A stretch of DNA of 64,000 nucleotides from the NCBI GenBank assembly GCA_017554305.1, contig JAFZIN010000007.1, positions 284,950 to 348,949 of the forward strand. The letters run 5' to 3'. The notes under the pieces were generated by a model, which did not search any database, had not been told where the DNA came from, and saw nothing but the letters and a program-made list of their open reading frames with translations. Position numbers and translations under genes: made by a program. Origin of the DNA: Bacteroidales bacterium (GTDB lineage Bacteria > Bacteroidota > Bacteroidia > Bacteroidales > UBA932). How positions within the stretch are numbered: position 1 is the first letter of the stretch; each line of letters opens with the position of its first letter. Positions 44,467 to 53,007 of this stretch are shown one piece after another.

Positions 44467-45612
44467 ATGCTCTATATCTCAGACAGTTGCACAGACCCTC
44501 AGCAGAACCTCGCCGCGGAGGAGTACCTTCTCAAAAACTTTAAGGAACCCATCTTCCGCCTCTGGAGAAACGCCCCTTCAATAATTGTGGGCCGCTACCA
44601 GAACACCCTGGCTGAGATAGATTATAACTACGTAAAAGAGAACAACATAACAGTGGTAAGAAGGCTCACCGGCGGCGGCGCAGTTTTTCATGATCTGGGC
44701 AATCTCAACTACACTTTCATAGAGAATAAAGAGAACGGAGAAAAGAGAGAGGAGACCAATGCAATGTTCCGCCGCTTCACAAAGCCTATCATAGAAGCAC
44801 TCAGGGCAATCAACGTAAACGCCTCACTGGAAGGACGTAACGATCTTCTCATAGAGGGCCGCAAGTTCTCCGGCAACGCCATCTGCATTCATAAAAACCG
44901 AATACTGCAGCACGGCACTCTGATGTTTGACGTCTCCACAAACAACCTCTCCGCAGCACTCAGATCCCGCCCGGAAAAGTTTCAGGACAAAGCGGTAAAG
45001 AGCAACCGCTCCAGGGTAACCAACATAAAAGAGCACCTCACTCTTGCGGGCATTAGGAAGAGCCTGCTTGCCTATAATCTGCTTAAAGAGCGTGCATTAG
45101 AGCTGCAGAGGCTGGATTCAAAGCCAACCCTCAAAGACGCAGATGTCATCTGGTTTATGAACTATCTGGGAGCCTACATCACCGCCCGTCAGAGCCAAAA
45201 TGCCTCTCAGCCACAAGAGGCCCGTCAGCCCCAGCAAACAGATCAGCCCCAGCAAACAATCATACCTTACAGCTACACGCCACAGCAGCAAAAAGAGATA
45301 GACGCCCTCACTCTAAAACGCTACTCCACAGACAAATGGAACTACGGCCACTCTCCAAAGTACACCTTTGGCACCATCAAAAAACTCAAGGGAGGCATAA
45401 TGGAATTCTACGTAACCGTAGATAAAGGCATCATCACAAAGCTGGACATTCGCGGAGACTACTTCTTTACCAACCCAACGGAAGAGTTTATAAAACAGAT
45501 GGTTGGAACACCGCACACCAAAGAGGAGATAGCAAAAAAAATAGGCGCTCTCAATTTGAACGCCTACTTTGCTGACACTCAGCCGGAAGATATCGTTAAC
45601 CTGTTCTTTTAA
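44467..45612 (+). CDS. lplA: Lipoate-protein ligase A
   Basis: A 381-residue enzyme. The catalytic domain has EEYLLKNFKEPIFRLWRNAP, RRLTGGGAVFHDLGNLNYTF and GRKFSGNAICIHKNRILQHG with the conserved Lys. The C-terminal LplA domain resumes at about residue 285. Between them is a Gln/Pro-rich linker built from an 18-bp tandem repeat (45223-45258) giving RQPQQT-DQPQQT. It attaches lipoate to 2-oxoacid dehydrogenase or glycine cleavage H proteins. Confidence 0.92.
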   Translation: MLYISDSCTDPQQNLAAEEYLLKNFKEPIFRLWRNAPSIIVGRYQNTLAEIDYNYVKENNITVVRRLTGGGAVFHDLGNLNYTFIENKENGEKREETNAMFRRFTKPIIEALRAINVNASLEGRNDLLIEGRKFSGNAICIHKNRILQHGTLMFDVSTNNLSAALRSRPEKFQDKAVKSNRSRVTNIKEHLTLAGIRKSLLAYNLLKERALELQRLDSKPTLKDADVIWFMNYLGAYITARQSQNASQPQEARQPQQTDQPQQTIIPYSYTPQQQKEIDALTLKRYSTDKWNYGHSPKYTFGTIKKLKGGIMEFYVTVDKGIITKLDIRGDYFFTNPTEEFIKQMVGTPHTKEEIAKKIGALNLNAYFADTQPEDIVNLFF

Positions 45613-45621
45613 CAGGTTAAC
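45595..45621. terminator. Hairpin at the lplA-hpf convergent junction
   Basis: GTTAACCTGT / ACAGGTTAAC with a 7-nt loop, overlapping the lplA stop. It could end transcription in both directions, although the T run is poor. Confidence 0.5.
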
Positions 45622-45623
45622 TC

Positions 45624-45917
45624 TTATTTGCCGAACTTCTTTTCCTTCATTTTAACCAACTGGCCCTTAAGGACATCTACGCAATCTACAACTGCATCCT
45701 CAAAACTCTTTGCATTTCTGGAAACATGAATATCGTCTCCCGGAACCTGCAGTTTAATCTTACACTCTTTGTTCAACTGATCAGGCAGGAGACTCAGTGT
45801 AACATCCGCCTCCATAAATCCGTCAAAGAACTTTGCCAACTTCTCAACTTTCTTGTTTACAAATGCAAGAAGTTTCTCATCTGCATCAAACTTAACTGAT
45901 TGGATTCTAATTTCCAT
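45624..45917 (-). CDS. hpf: Ribosome hibernation promoting factor (HPF/RaiA, short form)
   Basis: A 97-residue protein, MEIRIQSVKFDADEKLLAFV, with the S30AE fold and the basic end DVLKGQLVKMKEKKFGK. It binds the 30S decoding region and inactivates ribosomes in stationary phase. Unusually for this window it has a strong AAGGAGG Shine-Dalgarno, 5 nt before the ATG. Confidence 0.9.
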   Translation of the reverse strand: MEIRIQSVKFDADEKLLAFVNKKVEKLAKFFDGFMEADVTLSLLPDQLNKECKIKLQVPGDDIHVSRNAKSFEDAVVDCVDVLKGQLVKMKEKKFGK

Positions 45918-46042
45918 AACTAACCTCCTTAAATAATTGGTTTAACTGTATGTAAATATACAAAAAACAAGCCTAACAAACAAATTCTGCCCATTCCAAA
46001 ACAAACAATCCTTTTGCATATACATAAACGAGCAATATTCTT

Positions 46043-46050
46043 TAACTTTG
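46043..46050 (+). promoter_or_regulatory. Candidate -7 box of the thioredoxin-like gene
   Basis: TAACTTTG, 43 nt upstream of the ATG at 46094. Confidence 0.5.
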
Positions 46051-46093
46051 CTATGATAAACTTTATCCTCCGCGATAGTTAAACAGTCTTAAT

Positions 46094-46732
46094 ATGAAAC
46101 GTATCATTATTTCTCTAGCAGCTCTTTGCATTGCCGCAGCGGCATTTGCACAGCATCCACAGAATCCGCAGCGTCCACCTCAGAATCCACAGCAGCATCA
46201 GCAGCAACCGCAGCAGGGTCCCAAAACAATGAAGGCCGCTCCGCAACAGCCTAATCTTCAGACAGGTCCCAAGGCTCAGAAACCATCACTCAAAAAAGTT
46301 TATGATGAGAATATAGATCCGTTAAAACAGATAGACCAGGCCGTTTCACAGGCAAAGAGAGAGGGTAAGTTTGTTATCTGCCAGCTGGGAGGCAACTGGT
46401 GTCCGTGGTGCCTTAAGTTTGCAGACTTCATTTCCAAAGACCGTGAAATCTCTAAACTCCTAAAGGAGAGCTTTGTATACATACACGTAAATTACAATCC
46501 AAAGCAGGCACTTTCAAAAGACAGAGCCACCGTTGAGAGATCTCAAAAACTTCTCAAACGCCTTAACAACGCCGGCCGTTTCGGTTACCCTGTGTTCGTT
46601 ATCCTGAACGGTAAAGGCAAGGTCATTCATATTCAGGACTCCAGCTTCCTGGAGGAGGGAGAGAGCTATGACCGCGCTAAGGTCCTCCGTTTCTTCAAGA
46701 ACTGGACCCCAGCCGCCACCACCAAACTCTAA
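46094..46732 (+). CDS. Exported thioredoxin-family protein
   Basis: A 212-residue protein. The signal peptide is MKRIIISLAALCIAAAAFAQ. A Gln/Pro-rich repetitive stretch (about residues 21-65, HPQNPQRPPQNPQQ and similar) leads to a thioredoxin fold with the redox motif GNWCPWCLKFADF and the cis-Pro segment FGYPVFVILNGKGK. It is probably a periplasmic thiol oxidoreductase. Its partner is unknown. Confidence 0.87.
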   Translation: MKRIIISLAALCIAAAAFAQHPQNPQRPPQNPQQHQQQPQQGPKTMKAAPQQPNLQTGPKAQKPSLKKVYDENIDPLKQIDQAVSQAKREGKFVICQLGGNWCPWCLKFADFISKDREISKLLKESFVYIHVNYNPKQALSKDRATVERSQKLLKRLNNAGRFGYPVFVILNGKGKVIHIQDSSFLEEGESYDRAKVLRFFKNWTPAATTKL

Positions 46733-46797
46733 TTGCTGAACGAGTTTAAATAGGCATTCATAAGAGAATCCACTTAGAGATGGAATGGAAATTGCGT

Positions 46798-46805
46798 TAT
46801 CTTTG
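46798..46805 (+). promoter_or_regulatory. Candidate -7 box of the gene at 46829
   Basis: TATCTTTG, 23 nt upstream of the ATG at 46829. Confidence 0.55.
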
Positions 46806-46828
46806 ATGTGATTTTTAGTGAACGCTTT

Positions 46829-47443
46829 ATGAAGAAGTTTAGAGTATTTGCGGCTGCGGTTGTTCTGTTTTCACTTGCCTTTGCGGTAAGTGCTGCAGCT
46901 CAGAGCAATGGAGGAGGTAATCTATCGGGAAGAGTATATTACAATCCTAATGTATTAAAGGGGCAGTTGGAGAGAATTACAAAGGAGATGGAAGAGCAGC
47001 TGCCGGAGGCCAGGAAAAAGGAGATTGAAAAGCAGGAGCAGGAGAAGGGCCGGCCGCTTACAGCAGAGGAGATTGCAAAGCTGGATGAGGATATTGAGAT
47101 GGCTAAAAAACTGGCCCTCGCCATAAAAAAAGGAATGGTTGCCGCTATAACCGTAGAGTTTAAGAATGAGAAGGATATGGTCCTCAAGGCAGATCTGAAG
47201 ATAGATGAGGAGGCGTTAAAGGCTGCCGGAATTGGATGGCTTAAGCGCAAGGCCATTAAGGCGGCTCTCTCTGTAGTGCCCAGTCAAAAAGGCAGATACA
47301 CCGCAAAGGACACTGTGATTTATATGGTATCGGGCTCCGGAAAGGAGATTGAGAGAGACACTCTTACTCTAAGCAGAGACGGACGTTTCCTGTACGGAAA
47401 GATGGATGAACAGACTCCGTTCAAGTTAACAAGGACAAAGTAA
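46829..47443 (+). CDS. Exported protein of unknown function
   Basis: A 204-residue protein with a signal peptide (MKKFRVFAAAVVLFSLAFAVSAAAQ). A charged Glu/Lys helical region (about residues 45-105) is followed by a beta-rich part with KGRYTAKDTVIYMVSGSGKE. No family was recognised. The ATG at 46829 is preferred to the start seven codons upstream because the signal peptide begins there and a -7 box precedes it. The stop falls inside the left arm of a GGACAAAGT/ACTTTGTCC inverted repeat (47433-47459). Confidence 0.65.
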   Translation: MKKFRVFAAAVVLFSLAFAVSAAAQSNGGGNLSGRVYYNPNVLKGQLERITKEMEEQLPEARKKEIEKQEQEKGRPLTAEEIAKLDEDIEMAKKLALAIKKGMVAAITVEFKNEKDMVLKADLKIDEEALKAAGIGWLKRKAIKAALSVVPSQKGRYTAKDTVIYMVSGSGKEIERDTLTLSRDGRFLYGKMDEQTPFKLTRTK

Positions 47444-47459
47444 TTGTTTAACTTTGTCC
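47433..47459 (+). promoter_or_regulatory. 9-bp inverted repeat containing a -7 box
   Basis: GGACAAAGT, 9 bp, ACTTTGTCC spans the stop of the gene at 46829. TAACTTTG (47449-47456) inside the right arm is a -7 candidate for the lipoprotein gene at 47479. Confidence 0.45.
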
Positions 47460-47478
47460 CAATTAAAAGGGTTTGGAT

Positions 47479-48096
47479 ATGAAAAAGTTTTTCTTTTTAA
47501 CGATTGCCTTTTTTGCATTGGTTTCTTTTTGTTGCACCTCTTGTTCAAAGAGTTTGGACAAGCTGCTCAATGATGACAATGATAAGACTGAATCCAGTAA
47601 GGGAATAGATTATACTAACACCTCAAAGTTTTCAATGGTGGATATGGGAACCGGCGTTAAATGGGCCACTATGAATCTGGGTGCTTCAAAGTCCTCTGAA
47701 TATGGCAGTTACTTTAACTTTTCCTCCGCCCTTTCCGGCAGCCTTTCAGATTTAAGCAGCGGTCTTTCAGGAACCTGGCGTTTGCCAACCAAAGATGACT
47801 GGAAGAAGTTGATGGATAACAGCAAGATTACCTGGGTTACAATAAACGGGGTTAAGGGTGCAAGAGTTGAGAGCAATAAGAACCACAATGTTCTCTTCTT
47901 CCCGGCCGCCGGATTAAAAGATATCTACGGCACAATGAACGTTGGCGAGTGGGGCTGCTACTGGTCCTCATCTTTCAACACCTCCAACGGAACGGATGAT
48001 TACGCATGGGGGGCTAAGTTCCAGCAGGTTGCAGTTGGTATAGATTCCTTCCACGCAATCAAGCAGGCTCTCTCTATCCGCGTAATCTGCAGCTAA
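47479..48096 (+). CDS. FISUMP-like/DUF1566-type lipoprotein
   Basis: A 205-residue lipoprotein (signal MKKFFFLTIAFFALVSFCCTSC). The mature domain contains MGTGVKWATMNLGASKSSEY, GTWRLPTKDDWKKLMD, and WGCYWSSSFNTSNGTDDYAW ending LSIRVICS. This is the pattern of the Fibrobacter-type paralogous domain found on many secreted Bacteroidota proteins. Its role is unknown, possibly surface or carbohydrate related. I use the ATG at 47479, not the TTG two codons upstream. Confidence 0.8.
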   Translation: MKKFFFLTIAFFALVSFCCTSCSKSLDKLLNDDNDKTESSKGIDYTNTSKFSMVDMGTGVKWATMNLGASKSSEYGSYFNFSSALSGSLSDLSSGLSGTWRLPTKDDWKKLMDNSKITWVTINGVKGARVESNKNHNVLFFPAAGLKDIYGTMNVGEWGCYWSSSFNTSNGTDDYAWGAKFQQVAVGIDSFHAIKQALSIRVICS

Positions 48097-48117
48097 TAAA
48101 AGACTTACAGCACTAAG

Positions 48118-48194
48118 GGTTTGAAGTTATTCTCTTCCTCAAAACCCTCGCTTTGCTCGTCCCTAAGTTTTTACGGAAGAAATAACTCCAAACC
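48118..48194 (-). repeat. Conserved ~77-bp stem-loop (second copy)
   Basis: Read on the minus strand: GGTTTGGAGTTATTTCTTCC, loop GGACGAGCAAAGCGAGGG, and GGAAGAGAATAACTTCAAACC-type right arm. It matches the 12014-12086 element in both arms and loop. It lies 40 bp downstream of the recombinase stop. Confidence 0.65.
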
Positions 48195-48234
48195 GTGTAA
48201 AGGGCATCCAACCTTTCTCGGTCTTACAAATAGG

Positions 48235-49275
48235 TTACTTCTTGTTGGCGCGGGGATGGGCGGTCTTGTAGATCTCTTTTAGTTTTTCAAAAGAGTTGTG
48301 AGTATAGACTTCTGTGGCGGCCAGTGATGAATGGCCCAGTACCTCTTTTATGCTGTTGAGGTCCGCACCGTCATTCAGAAGAGCAGTGGCAAAGGAGTGA
48401 CGCAGTGTGTGCGGCGTCTTTTTGCCGGCCAGATGCGCCCCCTCCAACTCGCTCTTTACCACCCGGTTAATGAACTCCAAATAGATAGGCTTGCCGCTGT
48501 CCGTTAAGAAGAAAGAACTCGGTTGTGACGCATTCTTCTGGCTACATTTGAAATCTTGAGTTGCCTTCTGTAATGATTTATTCCGTTTGTTATTAGCATT
48601 CTGGTTTCTTTGGCAATCAAGTTCATCTAAGAACTGAGTGCGGATGGTAAGGTAGTCCCCTATCTTTTCACAAAGGGAATCAATCAACGGAACGGAGCGT
48701 TGCTTGTTGCCCTTTCCAATGATTGTTATGGTTTTGCGGGAGAGGTCTATGTTGCTGAGAGTTAGGGAGGCTGCCTCAGCACGTCTTAATCCCGTATCAA
48801 AGAGAAGGGTTATAATCAGGCGGTTACGGATGGCTTTGTATGTATTGGAGATACTGTTGTCTGTTATTACAGGAGAATCCAGATACGCTTTTAGGGAATC
48901 TTCCGTAAAGAAAGATGGGAGCCTCTTTTTCTCCTTGGGGCGGAGAATATCTTTTACGGGGTTGCTTGTAAGATGCTGCTGTTTAACAAGATATGAGCAG
49001 AAGGTGGAAAGGGCGGAGAGCTTTAGGTTTACCGTTCTTGGGTTGAGGTTCTTCTCCAGACAGTGCGCCACATATCCTCTTATCAACTGATAGTTAAGAG
49101 CTTCCAGCACCTCCTTATCGAGTATCAAGAACTCAGCTGCAGTTCTTTTATTATCACTCTTCTCCGGATAGACAAATAACAGATACTCCACTGCCGCTCC
49201 CTCATACAAGGCAACGGTACGCTCTGAGTATCTGCGCTTTATCCTAAGGTAATCTTTAAAGTCTTCTAACAGCAT
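48235..49275 (-). CDS. Tyrosine recombinase, XerC-like
   Basis: A 346-residue site-specific recombinase. The N-terminal SAM-like domain has YSERTVALYEGAAVEYLLFV. The catalytic domain has GLRRAEAA (Arg), GKGNKQRSVPL (Lys), TPHTLRHSFATALL (His-x-x-Arg), LGHSSLAAT and EVYTHNS (nucleophile Tyr). An extra polar segment of about 40 residues (CQRNQNANNKRNKSLQ and onward) sits between the Lys and His-x-x-Arg motifs, making it longer than usual XerC. In Bacteroidota a XerC gene is often near hpf, as here, favouring a chromosome-dimer-resolving role over phase variation, but the latter is not excluded. Confidence 0.85.
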   Translation of the reverse strand: MLLEDFKDYLRIKRRYSERTVALYEGAAVEYLLFVYPEKSDNKRTAAEFLILDKEVLEALNYQLIRGYVAHCLEKNLNPRTVNLKLSALSTFCSYLVKQQHLTSNPVKDILRPKEKKRLPSFFTEDSLKAYLDSPVITDNSISNTYKAIRNRLIITLLFDTGLRRAEAASLTLSNIDLSRKTITIIGKGNKQRSVPLIDSLCEKIGDYLTIRTQFLDELDCQRNQNANNKRNKSLQKATQDFKCSQKNASQPSSFFLTDSGKPIYLEFINRVVKSELEGAHLAGKKTPHTLRHSFATALLNDGADLNSIKEVLGHSSLAATEVYTHNSFEKLKEIYKTAHPRANKK

Positions 49276-49329
49276 CTCTAAAATTTATTAATCACTGTTC
49301 CCAACTCCGCCTAATCATTTGTTCTTAAA

Positions 49330-49660
49330 CTCTTCTCTTCAAAAATAAATAAAGAGAGGCAAACTGCAAAGCGTTGAGAAAAGGAAGAGAAGGAAAAGAA
49401 CATTATCTATCGGGAAGAAAAGAAAGAATTTTAAAGAAAGGGAGTATAAATCTATCGGGAAGAAAAGAATAAACAGTTGGGAGAGAGGAATAAAAACTGA
49501 AGGGAGGAAGAGAGGAATCTGTTGGGAAGGATGGAAAAATCTATCGGGAGAAAAGGGAGGAAGAGGAAGGCATTGAGGAAAGGGAGTATAAATCTATCGG
49601 GAGCAAGAGGAAAAATATAATGGGAGGAAGAGGAAGGCAGATGCAGAAAGGGTTGAAAAT
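49330..49660 (+). repeat. Purine-rich region with repeated CTATCGGGA motifs upstream of susC
   Basis: Almost pure A/G on the plus strand. CTATCGGGA occurs at 49407, 49452, 49541 and 49594. gggagtataaatctatcggg is duplicated 142 bp apart, and gggaggaagaggaaggca occurs twice. No gene is credible. Confidence 0.6.
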
Positions 49661-49730
49661 GTTGCGTTTGATTTTCAAAAAAAATGAAAAAAAATGAAAA
49701 TTTTTGTTACGAGATTATTAAGATTTTTTG

Positions 49731-49738
49731 TATCTTTG
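49731..49738 (+). promoter_or_regulatory. Candidate -7 box of susC-susD
   Basis: TATCTTTG, giving a leader of about 100 nt before the susC ATG. TTTTTG at 49701 is a possible upstream element, but its 24-bp spacing is long. Confidence 0.55.
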
Positions 49739-49844
49739 TAATAGATGGTTGTAAGGCTTTGATAATGAAGTGAAAGCAACTGTCGGTTTTTGAAGAGAAA
49801 AAACAATAACACAATAAACCTAAGTACTAACTAAAAATTAATCA

Positions 49845-52800
49845 ATGAAAAAGGTCATTTTATTTGCGTTGGCATGCTTGTTATCAACAATGATGCTGGC
49901 ACAAAACAAGGTTACCGGTACGGTAACTGACAAAGATGATGGTAATCCTGTTCCTGGTGCAAACATTCAGGTTAAGGGTACCAAGGTGGGTACTTTTACT
50001 GACAGTAACGGTAAGTACACACTACCTAATGTTCCTTCTAACGCCGTTCTGGTATTCTCCTCTATAGGATATACCACTACGGAGGTAGCAGTAAACGGAA
50101 GAAGCGTGGTTAACTGCCAACTCTCTGCCGATGCCAACCTGCTGGATGAGACAATCGTCGTAGCATACGGTACGGCAAAGAAAGGTTCCTATTCAGGATC
50201 TGCTGCAGTTGTAAAACAAGATGCTATTAAGGACGTTCCGGTTGTAAGCTTTGAGCAGGCATTGGCAGGAAAGGCTGCCGGTGTTCAGGCAATGTCTTAT
50301 TCAGGACAGCCTGGTTCCGAGGTTGAAATCAGCGTCCGCGGTTACGGTTCATTCAACGCAAGTAACAAGCCTCTCTACGTTATAGACGGTGTGCCTGCTA
50401 CCAGCGGTGACTGGAGTACCGGTAACATCTCTACAAGTGCAATGAACTACCTCAACCCTGGAGACATTGAATCTATCACAATCCTTAAGGACGCAGCTGC
50501 TGCATCTCTTTACGGATCAAGAGCTTCTAACGGTGTTGTTTTGATTACAACCAAGAAGGGTAAAGAGGGAGACCTTGTTTCTACATTCAAGGCAAGCGTT
50601 GGTGTATCTTACTTCTCATACGGAAAACACATGGAGATGGTTTCAGATGCACAGAACGAGGCTCTGCAGAGAATGTCCTTCAGAAACTATGCTGAGGCAA
50701 ACCCTTCAGTATGGAAGAGTTATGGCAGCGTAGACGCATACGTTCAGAACAGAATAGACAAGTACTATCCTGCATACGACTATGACACTTATATCTATAA
50801 GAACTGGGAGAAGGCTATCTTCCAGAAGGGTATAAGCCAGAACTACGAGTACAGCATCTCCGGTGGTAATGAGAAGGGAAAGATCTACGCATCAGTTGCT
50901 TACACAGATCAGCACGGTGTTGTAAAGATTGATTACCTGCAGCGTTTCACTGCAACCGTTAACGGTGAGGCTAAACTCAACAACTGGTTCAAACTGGGCG
51001 GTATTATGCAGTACTCATGGCAGTATCAGGACGGTCACCAGGACGGATGGTCATCTAAGGATAACCCTATGTTCATCTGGAAGGCCGTTTTGATTGACAG
51101 ATGGCCATACGCTTACAAAGCTACCGGTGATCTTTATGAGGGCAGATTCTCTACAAGATTCAACACTATTAACCCTGTAGCTCAGTTCAAGCACCAGATT
51201 AACGATGCTAAGCAGAACCGTACTATCCTCAAGGGATGGGCAGAAATTGCATTCACAGACTACTTGAAGTTGAAGAGTACTCTCTCAAGTGACTGGCTCT
51301 ATGTACATGACAAGTTTGGATGGCTCTACGGTCACCCTAACTTCACAGCTTACGGAACCGGTTATGCTTCAGATAAGCACCGTAACATCAACAAGGTTGT
51401 AAGTTCAACCACTTTGAACTTTGACAAGATGTTTGACGTTCACCACGTATCTGCAATGATAGGTTGGGAGGCTGAAAGAGAGAAGTTCAACGGACTCCGT
51501 CTGGGTAAGACAGACTTCAGCTACCTGGGTGCAACAGAGAGCGTTATGGGTACTACATTTGATGAGGGTTATGCATGGTCTCATGAGGAAGGTCTGCTCT
51601 CACTCTTTGGTAGTGCAAGCTATGACTTTGATTCTAAGTACTATGTAACCGGTACTTTCCGTAGAGATGGTTCATCAAGACTTGCTCCAAAGACAAGATG
51701 GGGCACATTCTGGTCAGTATCAGGAACCTGGAGATTCTCTAAGGAGAAATTCCTGGATTTCCCTTGGATGACAGACGGTAAGATCCGTGCATCTTACGGT
51801 ACTTCCGGTACCCTTCCTTCAGACCTCTTTGGCTACATGTCTGTATATGACTACTGGCAGTATGGTGATGAGGGTGCAAGTTATCCTGGCAACATTGCCA
51901 ACACAGATCTGACCTGGGAGAAGAACAAGAACTACAACATTGGTTTGGACGCAACTCTCTTTGACAGATACACATTCTCTATTGAGTACTTTAACAGAAA
52001 GACCACAGACTTGCTCCTGGATGCATCTGTTGCTTCAACAACCGGATTCAGCTCTACACTTATGAACAAGGGTAGTATGGTTAACCGCGGTTGGGAGATT
52101 TCTGCAAACATAGGAATCATTAAGGAGAAGGATTTGGAACTCAGCGTAGGAGCAAACTGGAGCCGCGTTCACAACGAGGTTCTCAAACTCTCTACAGAAG
52201 ATGAGGCTATTAACAGCGGATGGTTCTGGTGGAAGAAGGGATACAACTTCTATCAGTTCTACACCCGTGAGTATTTGGGAGTTAACAAGTCTAACGAGAC
52301 TATCAACGGTGTAAAACCTGGTTACCCTATGTATGCAGAAGGTTCCTTCTATGCAAAGGGAGAGATTGTAGACCAGGACGTTACAATGAGAGACGGTACC
52401 ATAGTTAAAGAGGGCAGCCCAATGCCTAAGGATGGTTACAACTACGCTCCTGCAAGAAGGCAGAATGCAAGTTCTATGGTAATCTACGGAAAGAGGGCTA
52501 TGCCTAAGTTCTTTGGAGGTTTCAACGCAGACTTCCGTTGGAAGAGCCTCAGCGTAAGCATGGCTTGGACCTACAAGTTTGGCCACTATCTCTGCAACTC
52601 AACTCAGGATGAGGTTGCTAACGACGGTTACAGAACCTTTGGACAGCCTATCATGAAGAGCCAGCTCAATCCTTGGACAACTGAGAATCCTAACTCAAAT
52701 GTTCCAATGCGTATCTACGACAACAACCAGGGTGGTTACTACAACTCTTCCCGTATGCTCGTAAGAGGAGACTTTGCAAGACTGAAGAACCTCACAGTTT

Positions 52801-52988
52801 CTTACAATCTTCCTAAGAACTTTGTACAGAAGTTGTCTCTCCGCGGTGCCCGCGTATATCTCTCAGGTGCTAACCTGATGACTATTTCCAAGTGCGAAAT
52901 TGAACCTGAACTCCAATCTGACGGTTACTACAACTACGGTATGCCGGCTCTGAGAACAGTTTCATTCGGCGTAGAGGTAAGTTTCTAA
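49845..52988 (+). CDS. SusC/RagA-family TonB-dependent outer-membrane transporter
   Basis: A 1047-residue protein. A signal peptide (MKKVILFALACLLSTMMLAQ) precedes a carboxypeptidase-D-like domain (VTGTVTDKDDGNPVPGANIQ). A plug follows, with LDETIVVAYGTAKKGSYSGS and the SusC hallmark ITILKDAAAASLYGSRASNG, then a 22-stranded barrel ending SFGVEVSF. It imports oligosaccharides or peptides across the outer membrane with the SusD partner encoded 19 bp downstream. No TonB-box-extended STN domain or anti-sigma regulator is adjacent, so regulation is unclear. Confidence 0.95.
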   Translation: MKKVILFALACLLSTMMLAQNKVTGTVTDKDDGNPVPGANIQVKGTKVGTFTDSNGKYTLPNVPSNAVLVFSSIGYTTTEVAVNGRSVVNCQLSADANLLDETIVVAYGTAKKGSYSGSAAVVKQDAIKDVPVVSFEQALAGKAAGVQAMSYSGQPGSEVEISVRGYGSFNASNKPLYVIDGVPATSGDWSTGNISTSAMNYLNPGDIESITILKDAAAASLYGSRASNGVVLITTKKGKEGDLVSTFKASVGVSYFSYGKHMEMVSDAQNEALQRMSFRNYAEANPSVWKSYGSVDAYVQNRIDKYYPAYDYDTYIYKNWEKAIFQKGISQNYEYSISGGNEKGKIYASVAYTDQHGVVKIDYLQRFTATVNGEAKLNNWFKLGGIMQYSWQYQDGHQDGWSSKDNPMFIWKAVLIDRWPYAYKATGDLYEGRFSTRFNTINPVAQFKHQINDAKQNRTILKGWAEIAFTDYLKLKSTLSSDWLYVHDKFGWLYGHPNFTAYGTGYASDKHRNINKVVSSTTLNFDKMFDVHHVSAMIGWEAEREKFNGLRLGKTDFSYLGATESVMGTTFDEGYAWSHEEGLLSLFGSASYDFDSKYYVTGTFRRDGSSRLAPKTRWGTFWSVSGTWRFSKEKFLDFPWMTDGKIRASYGTSGTLPSDLFGYMSVYDYWQYGDEGASYPGNIANTDLTWEKNKNYNIGLDATLFDRYTFSIEYFNRKTTDLLLDASVASTTGFSSTLMNKGSMVNRGWEISANIGIIKEKDLELSVGANWSRVHNEVLKLSTEDEAINSGWFWWKKGYNFYQFYTREYLGVNKSNETINGVKPGYPMYAEGSFYAKGEIVDQDVTMRDGTIVKEGSPMPKDGYNYAPARRQNASSMVIYGKRAMPKFFGGFNADFRWKSLSVSMAWTYKFGHYLCNSTQDEVANDGYRTFGQPIMKSQLNPWTTENPNSNVPMRIYDNNQGGYYNSSRMLVRGDFARLKNLTVSYNLPKNFVQKLSLRGARVYLSGANLMTISKCEIEPELQSDGYYNYGMPALRTVSFGVEVSF

Positions 52989-53007
52989 CCATTAAGACTA
53001 TACAGAT

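Noticed and set aside
48235-49844. Recombinase-driven phase variation of susC
   Set aside because: No inverted repeats or partial susC/susD cassettes are visible, and the location near hpf fits housekeeping XerC.
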